A DNA stretch of 64,000 nt from an uncultured Alphaproteobacteria bacterium. Its GTDB lineage: Bacteria; Pseudomonadota; Alphaproteobacteria; HIMB59; GCA-002718135. Every line of letters starts with the position of its first letter. The first letter of the stretch is position 1. The notes under the pieces are model-generated. The model searched no databases, had not been told where the DNA came from, and was given only the letters and a program-made list of their open reading frames with translations. Below are positions 37,085 through 46,721 of this stretch, piece by piece. The translations under genes were made by a program, and so were the position numbers. The stretch lies in assembly GCA_902525035.1 (NCBI GenBank), contig CABZFN010000002.1, forward strand, positions 124,001 to 188,000. Reading direction: 5' to 3'.

Positions 37085-37745
37085 AAAAAAAATTTTTAAA
37101 TTTTCTATATCTCAAAAAATTTTGGCATTTATAGGTTACCTATATATTTTATTCGTATGTTACACTTCTAAAATACAGATTATAAACTCTGCATTACCAG
37201 AAAAATTGTGGAGAGAAAATAAACCTTTTATTTTAGCATTTTGGCATGGTCAATTAATGATGATAGGACATGTATGGAAAAGCAAAGCTGTTTTAAATAT
37301 GTTAGCATCTAGTCATAGTGATGGTCGCTTTGGTGCATATATTGCAGGTCATTTTAATTTAAAAAATGTTTCTATAATGTCAAAAAATAAATCACCTTCA
37401 TTAAGGAAAGTATTTAAAATTTTAAAAGATGGAAATTATATTGGTATTACTCCTGATGGTCCAAGAGGTCCAAATAGAAAAGTTTCGGAAGGAGTCATAA
37501 AAATTGCAGTTCATTCTCAAGTGCCAATTATACCGCTTGGTTATGCTTCAAATAAAAATCTCAAACTTAAATCTTGGGACTCGTTTTTAATAACATACCC
37601 ATTTTCAAAATGTAGATTTGTCTGGGGTGAACCAATTATTATTCCTTCAACTACAAAAGATGATGATTTAGATAAATACAAGAATTTTTTGGAAAAAAAA
37701 ATTAACGATTGTATGAATTTAGCAGAAGAAAATCTAAATGCTTAA
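37074..37745 (+). CDS. Lysophospholipid acyltransferase family protein (DUF374)
   Basis: A 223-residue member of the DUF374 acyltransferase family. FWHGQLMMIG holds the catalytic His region, and SSHSDGRFGA and TPDGPRGPNRKV are family marks. One N-terminal hydrophobic helix suggests membrane anchoring. It overlaps the msbA-like gene by 11 bases and waaA by 8. In alphaproteobacteria this gene commonly sits with waaA and lpxK, so a part in lipid A or phospholipid acylation is likely. Confidence 0.88.
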   Translation: MSFKKKIFKFSISQKILAFIGYLYILFVCYTSKIQIINSALPEKLWRENKPFILAFWHGQLMMIGHVWKSKAVLNMLASSHSDGRFGAYIAGHFNLKNVSIMSKNKSPSLRKVFKILKDGNYIGITPDGPRGPNRKVSEGVIKIAVHSQVPIIPLGYASNKNLKLKSWDSFLITYPFSKCRFVWGEPIIIPSTTKDDDLDKYKNFLEKKINDCMNLAEENLNA

Positions 37746-38958
37746 AATATATCAAATAATTAGTAATCTTTTTGTACCTTTAATTATCGTAAATATATTT
37801 ATTCGAATTTTTAGAAAAAAAGAGGATAAAGTAAGGTTTGTTGAAAGGTTTGGAAAACCAACTGTAAAAAAGAATAATGAAAAAAAAATTTTATGGATAC
37901 ATGCAGCTAGTATTGGGGAATTTAAGTCGTCAGATTTAATTATAGACCGATATCATAAAGTATTTCATATTTTAGTAACAACAACAACAAAGTCTTCAGC
38001 AGATTATATTAAGGAATTTTATAGAAATAAAGTTGTCCATCAATATATTCCATTTGATGTGTCAATATGGTGTTCTAAATTTTTAAATTTTTGGAAGCCA
38101 AATTTAATTCTATGGATAGAATCAGATATTTGGCCAAATATGCTTAATAATATTAGAGAGAAAGATATCAATTGTTTATATTTAAATGCAAGAATTTCTC
38201 CAAGTTCTTTTAAAAAATGGAAAAATGCAAAAAATTTTTATAAAAATTCATTAAAGAATTTTAATAAAATTTTCGCACAAAGCATCGATGATAAAAAAAG
38301 AATTCACGAATTAACAAACTTACAGATAGACTATATTGGAAATTTAAAATTAGCAAAAAATAAACTTAGTTCAGCTACAAATAGAGAACATTCAAATATA
38401 ATCGTGATCGCAAGTACTCATTCTAATGAGGAAATAGAAATAATTAAAAGTATTAAAAAGACAATTCGTAAATTTAATTTAAAAATTTATGTTGCACCAA
38501 GACATCCGGAAAGGATTAATAGAATTAAGCAAGAATTAAATAAAGAAGGATTTAGTATTTCATTAGAATCTACAAAAGATATTGAAGAAAATAATATCGT
38601 AATAATTGATAGTTTTGGAAAATTAGATCAGTATTTTAAAATTAGTGATTTAGTTATTTTAGGTGGTTCTTTTTTAGAAAATATAGGCGGACATAACCCA
38701 ATAGAACCTGCCTGTTATGGATGTGTTGTTATTAGTGGAAAATATGTTGATAATTGGACTAATATTTATGAAGATATGGTAAAAGCAGATTCATGTATAA
38801 TTGTTAATACGTTTAAAGAAATTGACATAAAGATGAGGGATTTGCTAAATAATAATATTGAAATTAAAAAAATCCAAAAACATGCATTGGAGTTTTCCAA
38901 AGGTCCTTTTTTTGAAAAGGAACAACTTTTCAAAGACATTGAAGTGTATATAAATTAA
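37738..38958 (+). CDS. waaA: 3-deoxy-D-manno-octulosonic acid transferase
   Basis: A 406-residue GT30 glycosyltransferase anchored by an N-terminal helix. Typical marks are the VRFVERFGK segment, WIHAASIGEFKSS with the catalytic Glu, WIESDIWPNML, and the C-terminal GGSFLENIGGHNPIEPA nucleotide-binding stretch. It adds Kdo to lipid IVA. It lies between the DUF374 gene and lpxK in the lipid A operon. Confidence 0.94.
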   Translation: MLKIYQIISNLFVPLIIVNIFIRIFRKKEDKVRFVERFGKPTVKKNNEKKILWIHAASIGEFKSSDLIIDRYHKVFHILVTTTTKSSADYIKEFYRNKVVHQYIPFDVSIWCSKFLNFWKPNLILWIESDIWPNMLNNIREKDINCLYLNARISPSSFKKWKNAKNFYKNSLKNFNKIFAQSIDDKKRIHELTNLQIDYIGNLKLAKNKLSSATNREHSNIIVIASTHSNEEIEIIKSIKKTIRKFNLKIYVAPRHPERINRIKQELNKEGFSISLESTKDIEENNIVIIDSFGKLDQYFKISDLVILGGSFLENIGGHNPIEPACYGCVVISGKYVDNWTNIYEDMVKADSCIIVNTFKEIDIKMRDLLNNNIEIKKIQKHALEFSKGPFFEKEQLFKDIEVYIN

Positions 38959-38959
38959 A

Positions 38960-39958
38960 ATGCTTAAAGCTCCAAAATTTTGGTATAAAAAAAATGATAC
39001 ATATTTATCTAATTCTTTATACCCACTCTCATTACTATTTAGATTTGGAACAAAAATAAGAAATTTTATAAGCAGAAAAACATCTTCTGAAATTCCTGTG
39101 ATTTGTATTGGCAATATAGTGGTGGGAGGTGCTGGTAAAACACCTGTTGCATTAAAAATTGGAAATTTATTAAAACTTAATGGATATAATCCCCACTTTG
39201 TTTCAAGGGGTTATGGAGGAGTTGAAAAATCTAATATTCTCGTTAAAGAGTGGCATTCTGCAAAAAGTGTTGGGGATGAGTCTTTATTATTAGCTGAAGT
39301 TGCACCAACCTGGATTGGACAAGATAGAAATAGATCTTTTTTCTTAGCTAAAGAAAACGGTGCTGACTGCATTATTATGGATGATGGCTTTCAAAATCCA
39401 ACTCTTCAGAAAGATTTCTCAATTATAGTAGTTAATGGTGAACAAGGATTTGGAAATAAACGAGTGATTCCATCTGGACCTCTTAGGGAGAGCATATCAA
39501 GAGGTATTTCTAGAGCAAATTTAGTTATTGTAATTGGTGAAATTGCTCAAGATGTTAAAGATAAAATTCCGAGTACTGTTCCAATTATTCATGCTAAGTT
39601 TCAAATTAGTACAGATAATAAAATTTATAAAAATCAAAAAGTGACAGCTTTTGCTGGCATTGCTTATCCTGAAAAATTTTATAATTCACTAACTAAACAA
39701 GGCGCTATTTTAGAAAAAAAAATTAGCTACCCTGATCATCATATTTTTGATGAAAATGATATGTTAAATCTTGCAGAAAATGCTAATCTTACAAAATCTG
39801 TATTGGTTACTACAAAAAAAGATTTTGTAAGAATACCAAAATCATATCGTTCTTTAGTCAGCACACTTAATGGTGAAATCAAATTTGAAGATGAAAACTT
39901 ACTCAAAGAGATTTTAAGTAATATTCTAGAAAATAAAATTAATGATTTAGCAATATGA
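38960..39958 (+). CDS. lpxK: Tetraacyldisaccharide 4'-kinase
   Basis: A 332-residue LpxK with the P-loop VGGAGKTP (about residues 54-61), VSRGYGG and the DDGFQNP motif that holds the catalytic acid. It phosphorylates the 4' position of the lipid A disaccharide at the inner membrane. It starts one base after the waaA stop and overlaps the next gene by four bases. Confidence 0.95.
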   Translation: MLKAPKFWYKKNDTYLSNSLYPLSLLFRFGTKIRNFISRKTSSEIPVICIGNIVVGGAGKTPVALKIGNLLKLNGYNPHFVSRGYGGVEKSNILVKEWHSAKSVGDESLLLAEVAPTWIGQDRNRSFFLAKENGADCIIMDDGFQNPTLQKDFSIIVVNGEQGFGNKRVIPSGPLRESISRGISRANLVIVIGEIAQDVKDKIPSTVPIIHAKFQISTDNKIYKNQKVTAFAGIAYPEKFYNSLTKQGAILEKKISYPDHHIFDENDMLNLAENANLTKSVLVTTKKDFVRIPKSYRSLVSTLNGEIKFEDENLLKEILSNILENKINDLAI

Positions 39959-40818
39959 AACAAGTAATTTATTTCTTACAATATATTGGATTTATTTTTA
40001 TTTATTTTTTATATAAAATTTTACCACTCAATCTATCTTTAAAAGTTTCATCATTTTTATTTAGAACTTTTGGTAAATTTTCACGAGCCAATATAACAGC
40101 TATAAATAATTGTAAGTATGTTTTCCCAAATCTTAAAGATGAAGAAATACAGAATATTATTAAAAAAAGTTGGAATAATCTTGGAATTACAATTTGTGAA
40201 CTTCTAAGAATAAATGATATTTTTATTAAAAATAAAATAAAATATATCAATTTAGAAAATATAGAAGATTTTATCAAAAATAAAAAACAAGCAATTTTTA
40301 TTAGTATTCATCAATCTAATTGGGAAGTATTAGTTCCAGGCTTAGATAGAATTGGAATTAATATAGGTGGTATTTATAGACATATAAACAATAATTTTAT
40401 TGATAAACTAATACTTAATATTAGACAAAATTCTCTTGTTTCTAAAAATAGCTTTTACACTCCCAAGGGAAAGAAAAGTGCTAAAGATGTTGTTGATGCA
40501 ATAAATAATTCTTTATCAATTGTATTATTAATAGATCAGAAAGATTCCTCAGGAGAAGAAGTAATGTTTTTTAATAAAAAAGTTAAAACACAAACAGGTT
40601 TTTTAAAAATAGCTAGAAAATATAACCTACCAATAATTCCAGTACAAAATAAAAGAATTAAAAATGGAAATATTGAGCTAACATTTTTAGAGCCACTTTA
40701 TCATAATAATTTAGAAATTAATGATACTCAGATGATGGAACAAATTCATAATAAGATTGAGCAGTGGATTAAAGCAGAACCCAGTCAATGGTTCTGGCAA
40801 CATAAAAGATTTAGTTAA
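39955..40818 (+). CDS. LpxL/HtrB-like lipid A acyltransferase
   Basis: A 287-residue late acyltransferase with an N-terminal hydrophobic helix and the catalytic HxxxxE motif in ISIHQSNWEVL, followed by IDQKDSSGEEVMFFNKK and the C-terminal WFWQHKRF, a hallmark of the family. It would add a secondary acyl chain to Kdo-lipid A. The gene ends by overlapping the convergent xseA by eight bases. Confidence 0.9.
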   Translation: MKQVIYFLQYIGFIFIYFLYKILPLNLSLKVSSFLFRTFGKFSRANITAINNCKYVFPNLKDEEIQNIIKKSWNNLGITICELLRINDIFIKNKIKYINLENIEDFIKNKKQAIFISIHQSNWEVLVPGLDRIGINIGGIYRHINNNFIDKLILNIRQNSLVSKNSFYTPKGKKSAKDVVDAINNSLSIVLLIDQKDSSGEEVMFFNKKVKTQTGFLKIARKYNLPIIPVQNKRIKNGNIELTFLEPLYHNNLEINDTQMMEQIHNKIEQWIKAEPSQWFWQHKRFS

Positions 40819-42142
40819 TTTTTGTTACTTTTATATCAATTTTACCATCAATAAGTTTCACTGATAATTGATCGTCAGTAGTAATTTTTTTAGTTGTCTT
40901 AATAATTTTCTTTTTATCCATCAAAATTGAGTATCCCTTTTTAAGATTTGAAGAAATAGAATTGGAATTGAGCAATCTTGTATTAGACTTATATTTTTCA
41001 AGTTTATCTTTGTAATTATTGGCTATATTCAAATTAAGATTTTTTGAAAGATTGTTAATCTTTGTTTGTTTTAAGTTTATTGATGAATCTGGTGAAATAA
41101 TCAATTTTCCTAGGTTAAGAAGATTCAATTTTGATATTCTAAATTTATTTTCAATTGGTAATGTTAAATTTTTAAAATCGTCTAAAAGCTTCTCCTTATA
41201 ATTGTTAACAATCAAGAATGGAGATTTGAGAAATTTATTTAAATATTCATAATTTTCTTTTTTGGATTGAATTTGTGAATTTACTTTGGTGTTTAATCTA
41301 AGTTGTAAATTTTTAATTTTTTCTATTAATTCAAATCTAACTGGGGTAGCCTTTTCAGCTGCCGCAGTTGGTGTAGATGCTCTCAAATCTGATACTAAAT
41401 CAATAATTGTTGTATCTGTTTCATGACCTATTGCTGAAATAATTGGTATTTTTGATTCAAAAACACTTGTCGCAAGATTTTCATCATTAAATGCCATTAA
41501 GTCTTCGGTACTACCTCCACCTCTAGCAACAATAAGAATATCTGGTTTACTAGATTTAAGTTTATTAAAACCTTCGATAGCATTTATAATGCTTGCTGCT
41601 GCGTCAACACCCTGTACAGAAACAGGCCATATTTCTAAAGGCATAGGAAAACGATCATTAACTCTATTAATTATATCATGAACTACAGAGCCAGTGGGAG
41701 AGGTAATAATACCTAATCTCTCAGGCAAAAAAGGTAATGAAATTTTTTTATCTTCATCAAAATAGCCTTTTTTTTGAAGTCTTTTTTTTCTTTCTTCAAT
41801 AAGTTTTAAAAGTGCTCCCTCTCCTGCAATTTCAATTTTATCAATATCTATTTGGTAAGTAGTTTTATAGCGAGACCAAGTGGTGATCCTCCCAGTTGCT
41901 ATTATTTCTAGTCCTATTTCTGGATTTATATCTAAATATTTTTTTTTTTGATCCCAGATAACTCCACTTAAAATAGAATCCTCATCTTTAAGTGTTAAAT
42001 AGATTTGACCTCTTGTTGCGGTTTTAACTTCAGAAATTTCTCCTTTAATTCTTACATAATTAAAATTGGACTCAATTACTTCTTTAAACGCTTGGTTAAA
42101 TTCTGAAACTTCAAATTCTGGTATATTAATTTTATCTATCAC
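40811..42142 (-). CDS. xseA: Exodeoxyribonuclease VII large subunit
   Basis: A 443-residue XseA with an N-terminal OB fold (FNYVRIKGEISEVKTATRGQIYLTLKD), the catalytic core with ITSPTGSVVHDI, ARGGGSTEDL and AIGHETDTTIID, and a long lysine-rich coiled C-terminus. Together with XseB it degrades single-stranded DNA. It overlaps the tadA gene upstream by 11 bases and the lpxL-like gene's tail by eight. Confidence 0.95.
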   Translation of the reverse strand: MIDKINIPEFEVSEFNQAFKEVIESNFNYVRIKGEISEVKTATRGQIYLTLKDEDSILSGVIWDQKKKYLDINPEIGLEIIATGRITTWSRYKTTYQIDIDKIEIAGEGALLKLIEERKKRLQKKGYFDEDKKISLPFLPERLGIITSPTGSVVHDIINRVNDRFPMPLEIWPVSVQGVDAAASIINAIEGFNKLKSSKPDILIVARGGGSTEDLMAFNDENLATSVFESKIPIISAIGHETDTTIIDLVSDLRASTPTAAAEKATPVRFELIEKIKNLQLRLNTKVNSQIQSKKENYEYLNKFLKSPFLIVNNYKEKLLDDFKNLTLPIENKFRISKLNLLNLGKLIISPDSSINLKQTKINNLSKNLNLNIANNYKDKLEKYKSNTRLLNSNSISSNLKKGYSILMDKKKIIKTTKKITTDDQLSVKLIDGKIDIKVTKIN

Positions 42143-42599
42143 TTTTATTTTTAAAAAATTTTTTTAATAAATTACTACATTCTTTTTCCATAATGCCGCC
42201 ATAAATAGTCGGCATAAATATATTCTTCCTTTGAAAAGCAACTCGAAGTTTTTCAATTCCTCCATTTTTTTCATCATATGCACCAAAATATATATCTTTA
42301 ATATGTACCTCACTTATTGCGCTAGCGCACATAGTACATGGTTCCAAGGTAACAAATAATGTCATATTCTCTAGATATTTTAGCTTTAATCTTTCGCAAG
42401 TTTCTTGAATTAGATTTAATTCACAATGTTTGATAGCATTTTTATCTTTATTTACTGTATTGTAGCTTCTGGCTACAATCTTGTTCGTTGTATTATCAAC
42501 AAGTATTCCTCCAACTGGAACCTCATTTAAGTTATAAGCTTTGCCTGCTTCAATAATTGCTTCTGCCATAAAAAAATCAACGTTCATTCTGGAACACAC
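42132..42599 (-). CDS. tadA: tRNA-specific adenosine deaminase
   Basis: A 155-residue deaminase with zinc ligands H58 (in HCE, where HAE is usual, with E60 as proton shuttle) and C88/C91 (PCTMC). It converts A34 to inosine in tRNA-Arg. The GTG at 42599 and the in-frame ATG at 42587 compete as start; the ATG gives MNVDFFMAEA, closer to the family N-terminus, with AGG about twelve bases upstream. Confidence 0.92.
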   Translation of the reverse strand: MCSRMNVDFFMAEAIIEAGKAYNLNEVPVGGILVDNTTNKIVARSYNTVNKDKNAIKHCELNLIQETCERLKLKYLENMTLFVTLEPCTMCASAISEVHIKDIYFGAYDEKNGGIEKLRVAFQRKNIFMPTIYGGIMEKECSNLLKKFFKNKSDR

Positions 42600-42627
42600 C
42601 TATGTTGTACATTATAATTGAATTATA

Positions 42628-43326
42628 ATGAAAAAACCAATTATTGGAATAACTCTTGATAGTGAAAATAAGAAAACATACTCAAAATTTCCATGGTATG
42701 CGTTGAGGGAAAATTACTTAACTTCCTTAACAAAATTTAATGCTATTCCGTTTCCTCTGTTACACGAAAAAAAATATATTGATGATTTTTGTCATTTAAT
42801 TGATGGTTTAATTATTACTGGAGGAGATTTTGATATTCATCCCAAATTATATAAAACAAGTAACACTCAATCTAAAAATATTAAAAATAAGAGAACAAAT
42901 TTTGAATTAAATATTTTCAATAATTTTTTTGAATATAACAAACCTATATTGGGAATTTGTGGTGGTGCACAACTTATCAATGTTGCATGTGGTGGAACAT
43001 TAATACAAGATTTAAAAAGAGATCCGATAAACCATGAACAGGTAAATCCAAGAAATCAAACAAGTCACAGTGTTAATATTTTAAAAAATACTCAGCTACA
43101 TAAAATATGTGGGACTCAAAAAATTAAAGTTAATAGTGCACATCATCAGTCACTAAAAAAAATTGGTAAAAACTTAAATGTTTCGTGTTCAGCCAATGAT
43201 GGTGTTATTGAAGGAATAGAGCACAAAAAACACAAATGGTGCATTGGATTACAATGGCATCCTGAATTTTTAATTACAAAATATGATATAAAAATAATAA
43301 AAAATTTTATTAATGAAGCAAAGTGA
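42628..43326 (+). CDS. Gamma-glutamyl-gamma-aminobutyrate hydrolase-like peptidase (C26, PuuD-type)
   Basis: A 232-residue C26 amidohydrolase. The N-terminal PIIGITLDSE, IDGLIITGGDFDIHP, the nucleophile Cys in GICGGAQLINVA and the His in GLQWHPEFL are all present. PuuD cleaves gamma-glutamyl-GABA in putrescine catabolism, but homologues act on other gamma-glutamyl amides. Neighbours are RNA-modification genes and give no substrate clue. It overlaps the RsuA-like gene by four bases. Confidence 0.88.
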   Translation: MKKPIIGITLDSENKKTYSKFPWYALRENYLTSLTKFNAIPFPLLHEKKYIDDFCHLIDGLIITGGDFDIHPKLYKTSNTQSKNIKNKRTNFELNIFNNFFEYNKPILGICGGAQLINVACGGTLIQDLKRDPINHEQVNPRNQTSHSVNILKNTQLHKICGTQKIKVNSAHHQSLKKIGKNLNVSCSANDGVIEGIEHKKHKWCIGLQWHPEFLITKYDIKIIKNFINEAK

Positions 43327-44015
43327 ATATTAGAATTTCAAAATATCTATCAAGTGCTGGAATTTGCTCACGGAGAGATGCAGAAAAATTAATTGTTGAA
43401 AAAAAAATTAAAATTAATAATCAACTATGTGTTCATCCAAGTCATAAAGTAAGTGATCTAGATATTATTAAAGTTAATAATAAAATTGTTAAACAAATAA
43501 ATGAAGTTGAAGTATGGAAGTTATACAAACCAATTAAATATATTTGTAGTACAAAAGATAACTTAGGTAGAAAAAAAATTTTTGATTTATTGCCAAAAAA
43601 TATCGGTCAATTGATAAGTGTAGGACGATTGGATTATATGAGTGAAGGATTGATCCTACTAACTAATAATGGTGATTATTCAAGATATTTAGAACATCCA
43701 TCTTCAAACATTGAGCGGATCTATAGAGTTTGTATAAATAGCAATGTACAAAATACTGATTTACAAAAAATAAATAAAGGCATTAAGATTAAAGAAATTA
43801 ATTATAAAAAAATTAAAGTTGCCTTTGAAAAAAAATTAAAAAATCATAGTTGGTTAATTTTTAAACTTAAAGAAGGAAAAAATAGAGAAATTAGAAATAT
43901 TTGTAATTATTTTTCATGGAATATAGTTAAATTAATAAGAATTAGATATGGCCCTTATAAGCTTGGAAGACTTAAAGAAGGGCAATTTCAAAAATTAAAT
44001 TCAATTAGCAAATGA
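43323..44015 (+). CDS. RsuA/RluB/RluE-family rRNA pseudouridine synthase
   Basis: A 230-residue protein with an S4 RNA-binding domain (1-50) and the catalytic Asp104 in GRLDYMSEGLILLTNNGD. It isomerises uridine in 16S or 23S rRNA. The start is GTG at 43323, overlapping the preceding gene by four bases (GTGA). It is followed by rsmD with a four-base overlap, so the three plus-strand genes form one transcript. Confidence 0.92.
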   Translation: MNIRISKYLSSAGICSRRDAEKLIVEKKIKINNQLCVHPSHKVSDLDIIKVNNKIVKQINEVEVWKLYKPIKYICSTKDNLGRKKIFDLLPKNIGQLISVGRLDYMSEGLILLTNNGDYSRYLEHPSSNIERIYRVCINSNVQNTDLQKINKGIKIKEINYKKIKVAFEKKLKNHSWLIFKLKEGKNREIRNICNYFSWNIVKLIRIRYGPYKLGRLKEGQFQKLNSISK

Positions 44016-44572
44016 TACGGATTACTGGAGGAAAGTTTAAGCAAAAAAAATTAGCTAGTATTAATGATTTTGTAAGACCAACTTCTTCTCTAAAAAGAGA
44101 AGCTTTTTTTTCAATTATTGAAAGTTATGCAAGAAAAAATTCTATCGAATTATATAAAAATAAAATTTTTTTAGATCTTTTTGGAGGTATTGGCACAATT
44201 GGTTTAGAAGCAATTTCTAGAGGCATGAGTGAAGTAATTTTTTTTGAGAATAATATTGATGTTCTTAAAATTTTAAGAAAAAATTGTTTAAATATTTGTA
44301 AAAATAATCAATTTATAATTTATGAAGAAGACCTTATTCATTCTAAATTAGAAATAGAATTTCAAAATATTTCAGTAGTTTATATTGATCCACCATACAC
44401 AAAATATAATTTAACAAAGCTTTTAGAAAATTTATCAAAAAAAATTAAAGATACTACTTTGATTGGTTTGGAGACGAGTATGAAAGATAACATTGTAATA
44501 CCAGAAAATTTAAATCTGCTTCAAAAAAAAACTTACGGTAAAACAATAATCTATTTTTTAAAATTATCTTAA
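44012..44572 (+). CDS. rsmD: 16S rRNA (guanine966-N2)-methyltransferase RsmD
   Basis: A 186-residue SAM methyltransferase with RITGGKFKQKKL at the N-terminus, the RPTSSLKREAFFS segment, the SAM-binding LDLFGGIGTIGLEAISRG and the N6/N2-adenine-type catalytic DPPY (VYIDPPYTKYN). It modifies G966 of 16S rRNA. Its end overlaps the convergent pgi by nine bases. Confidence 0.93.
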   Translation: MIRITGGKFKQKKLASINDFVRPTSSLKREAFFSIIESYARKNSIELYKNKIFLDLFGGIGTIGLEAISRGMSEVIFFENNIDVLKILRKNCLNICKNNQFIIYEEDLIHSKLEIEFQNISVVYIDPPYTKYNLTKLLENLSKKIKDTTLIGLETSMKDNIVIPENLNLLQKKTYGKTIIYFLKLS

Positions 44573-45763
44573 ATAAGTTTTTGTTAGTTTTTTACCTTGT
44601 TCAACAGCAGGTTGATCAAAAGGATCTACATCTAAATACATACAGGAAGCAATTGTTTCTATGATACTAAAAGATAATAGTTTACCTAAATTTTGTTCAT
44701 CTATTTTAGGAATATAGATTTCTCTAAAACTAAAATTATTTAATTTAAAAGTTTCAATGGTTGCACGCTGTTCAGCCTCCATTAAATCTCCCATTGTTTT
44801 ATCTTTAAAATAGTCAATATCGGTACCTTCAAACATATCGTTATTAATTTTGATACCCTTATTCGAATGATCTGTAGTGATAAAGGAGAAATATTTATCT
44901 TTAGGCCCATCTAAATACAATTGTAATTGACTATGCTGATCAGTTGTCCCTACTGAATGAATTGCTGTAATACCTTTATTATTTTTTCCAATACTTTCTG
45001 CCCAAAGTTGCAGATACCATTTTCCAAAAAAATAAAGTGAATCTGAATATGTCATTAAAACATTATTAGTAAATTTTGCATTTTCTTTTTGGGTTAAATA
45101 TTTTCCAAGATCATAAGGTTTGTAATTATCAATATTATTAATTACTTCAGACGCTCCACTAAAAAGTTCATTAATATTTAATCCAGAAATGATTGCAGGC
45201 ACAATCCCAACATTGGTAAATATTGAATATCTGCCTCCAACATCTTTATGATGCTCTAATAGTAAACAATTATTATCTTTTGCAATTTTAAAAAGAGGGG
45301 ATTCTTTAAATTCAGTAATAATTAAAGTATTTGAAAAAAATGCTTCAACTTTATTAGCTTCTATTGCTTTTTGATAGAGACATGAAAATTGGGATAACGT
45401 TTCAGGTGTAGCTCCTGACTTTGAAATAACTAGGAAGCCAGTTAATTCAAAATTTATATTCTGAAAATTTTTTTCAAAATTAATAGGATCAACATTATCG
45501 TAAAATTCTAAAATAATTTTATTATTAGAAATAAAATTATTTAATGCCCTTGCCCCTAAATTTGAACCTCCAGTTCCAAAAACAATTATTTTTTCTTTTT
45601 TCTCTTTAAATTGATTAGAAATTTTTATGGTTTCTTCTAATAAATTTTTATCTGAAATAATATTAAGAGAAGGAAGTTTTTCTATTACATTAGTTATACC
45701 TTGATCAATATCTTTATTTTGAGTGACTTTGTCAAAATTTGAATTAAAGTATTTTATTTCCAT
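44564..45763 (-). CDS. pgi: Glucose-6-phosphate isomerase (short form)
   Basis: A 399-residue Pgi, shorter than the usual 540-550 residues of enterobacterial enzymes. Key segments remain: VFGTGGSNLGARAL, LVISKSGATPETL, HHKDVGGRYSIFTNVGI, the catalytic His region SVGTTDQHSQLQL, and the C-terminal DQPAVEQGKKL. It interconverts glucose-6-P and fructose-6-P. The short form is reported among alphaproteobacteria, so I treat it as whole, not broken. Confidence 0.93.
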   Translation of the reverse strand: MEIKYFNSNFDKVTQNKDIDQGITNVIEKLPSLNIISDKNLLEETIKISNQFKEKKEKIIVFGTGGSNLGARALNNFISNNKIILEFYDNVDPINFEKNFQNINFELTGFLVISKSGATPETLSQFSCLYQKAIEANKVEAFFSNTLIITEFKESPLFKIAKDNNCLLLEHHKDVGGRYSIFTNVGIVPAIISGLNINELFSGASEVINNIDNYKPYDLGKYLTQKENAKFTNNVLMTYSDSLYFFGKWYLQLWAESIGKNNKGITAIHSVGTTDQHSQLQLYLDGPKDKYFSFITTDHSNKGIKINNDMFEGTDIDYFKDKTMGDLMEAEQRATIETFKLNNFSFREIYIPKIDEQNLGKLLSFSIIETIASCMYLDVDPFDQPAVEQGKKLTKTYLR

Positions 45764-45771
45764 TTATAAAA

Positions 45772-46272
45772 TTAAAAGAAGAAAAATCTTTTTTTCTTTT
45801 TAGGTTCATCTTCCTCATCATCTTCATTTTCTTCTTTACTGTTAAAAAAGAAAAATCTTTTCTTCTTTTTTGACTCTTCTAAATTTTCACTTTCAACATC
45901 AGTATTATCTGTAGTTACTTCATCTTCTGAATTTCCATCAAGATCTTCTCTGATACTATTATCTACTTGATCTGCTTCAGTTTCTTTTAAAATATTGTCA
46001 ATAACGGAATTTTCAGAAGGTGTTTCATCACTTTCTTCATCTAAACCAAAGAGAATTTCTTTGGCAAGTTCGCTATCTGTATCATCAATATCTTTTGATT
46101 TAATCTGATCAGGTGGTAGTAAATTAAAATTTGGTGGGATTACTAATGGAGGATTTTCAACTACATTGTATTCATCTATTACTTTTCTTTCTACACCCGC
46201 ACTACTTCTTATAGTATTACAAGAAGATAGAAAAATTGAGTAAATGATTGTCACAAAAATAACTTTTTTCAT
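45772..46272 (-). CDS. DUF3035-type lipoprotein (BamF-like) with repeated acidic/KKKKRFFFF tail
   Basis: A 166-residue lipoprotein with signal peptide and lipobox (IFLSSC, Cys18). The mature start has the DUF3035 core YNVVENPPLVIPPNFNLLPPDQ. The C-terminus is highly charged and holds KKKKRFFFF twice, around an acidic stretch NSKEENEDDEEDEP. The second copy is the end of the protein. It may sit in the outer membrane and join the BAM complex as BamF (inference from family). It is in an operon with lspA, the lipoprotein signal peptidase. Confidence 0.72.
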   Translation of the reverse strand: MKKVIFVTIIYSIFLSSCNTIRSSAGVERKVIDEYNVVENPPLVIPPNFNLLPPDQIKSKDIDDTDSELAKEILFGLDEESDETPSENSVIDNILKETEADQVDNSIREDLDGNSEDEVTTDNTDVESENLEESKKKKRFFFFNSKEENEDDEEDEPKKKKRFFFF

Positions 46273-46721
46273 TTTATTGTTTTTGATTTTATAAAAAAAC
46301 TAATTATTAACATGATAATGCCAATTGTAATATAGATATCTGCTAAATTAAATGCTGGCCAATAAAAATTTTTATAATGTAGTAAGATAAAATCAACAAC
46401 ATAACTATTTATTGATCTATCAATAATATTTGATAAAGCCCCAACTATAACAAAGAAATAAGCCAGTTTTTCAATTTGTTTATCTGATTTAATTAATAAA
46501 TAAAAAATTAATATAACAATTATTAAGGCTATAAGTATTAATATCCAATGAGAAACATAACCAGAAAATAAACCAAAAGAAACACCAAAGTTCTGAACAT
46601 AAACTAAATCAAAATATTCATTGATTTTTATTGATTGATTTAAAAATAAATTGTTCTGAATAAAAAATTTTGTTAATAAATCTAATAATATCAAAAAAAT
46701 AAATACTGCTTTTTTAATCAC
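46269..46721 (-). CDS. lspA: Lipoprotein signal peptidase
   Basis: A 150-residue four-helix membrane aspartyl peptidase with the two catalytic aspartates D110 (NSYVVDFILL) and D128 (AFNLADIYI), and the NIIDR and VQNFGVSFG segments. It removes signal peptides from prolipoproteins such as the one next door. It overlaps both the ileS end and the lipoprotein gene by four bases. Confidence 0.95.
   Translation of the reverse strand: MIKKAVFIFLILLDLLTKFFIQNNLFLNQSIKINEYFDLVYVQNFGVSFGLFSGYVSHWILILIALIIVILIFYLLIKSDKQIEKLAYFFVIVGALSNIIDRSINSYVVDFILLHYKNFYWPAFNLADIYITIGIIMLIISFFIKSKTIK

Noticed and set aside
44564..45763. Short pgi as a truncated pseudogene
   Set aside because: All catalytic segments and a normal C-terminus are present, and short Pgi forms are known in alphaproteobacteria.
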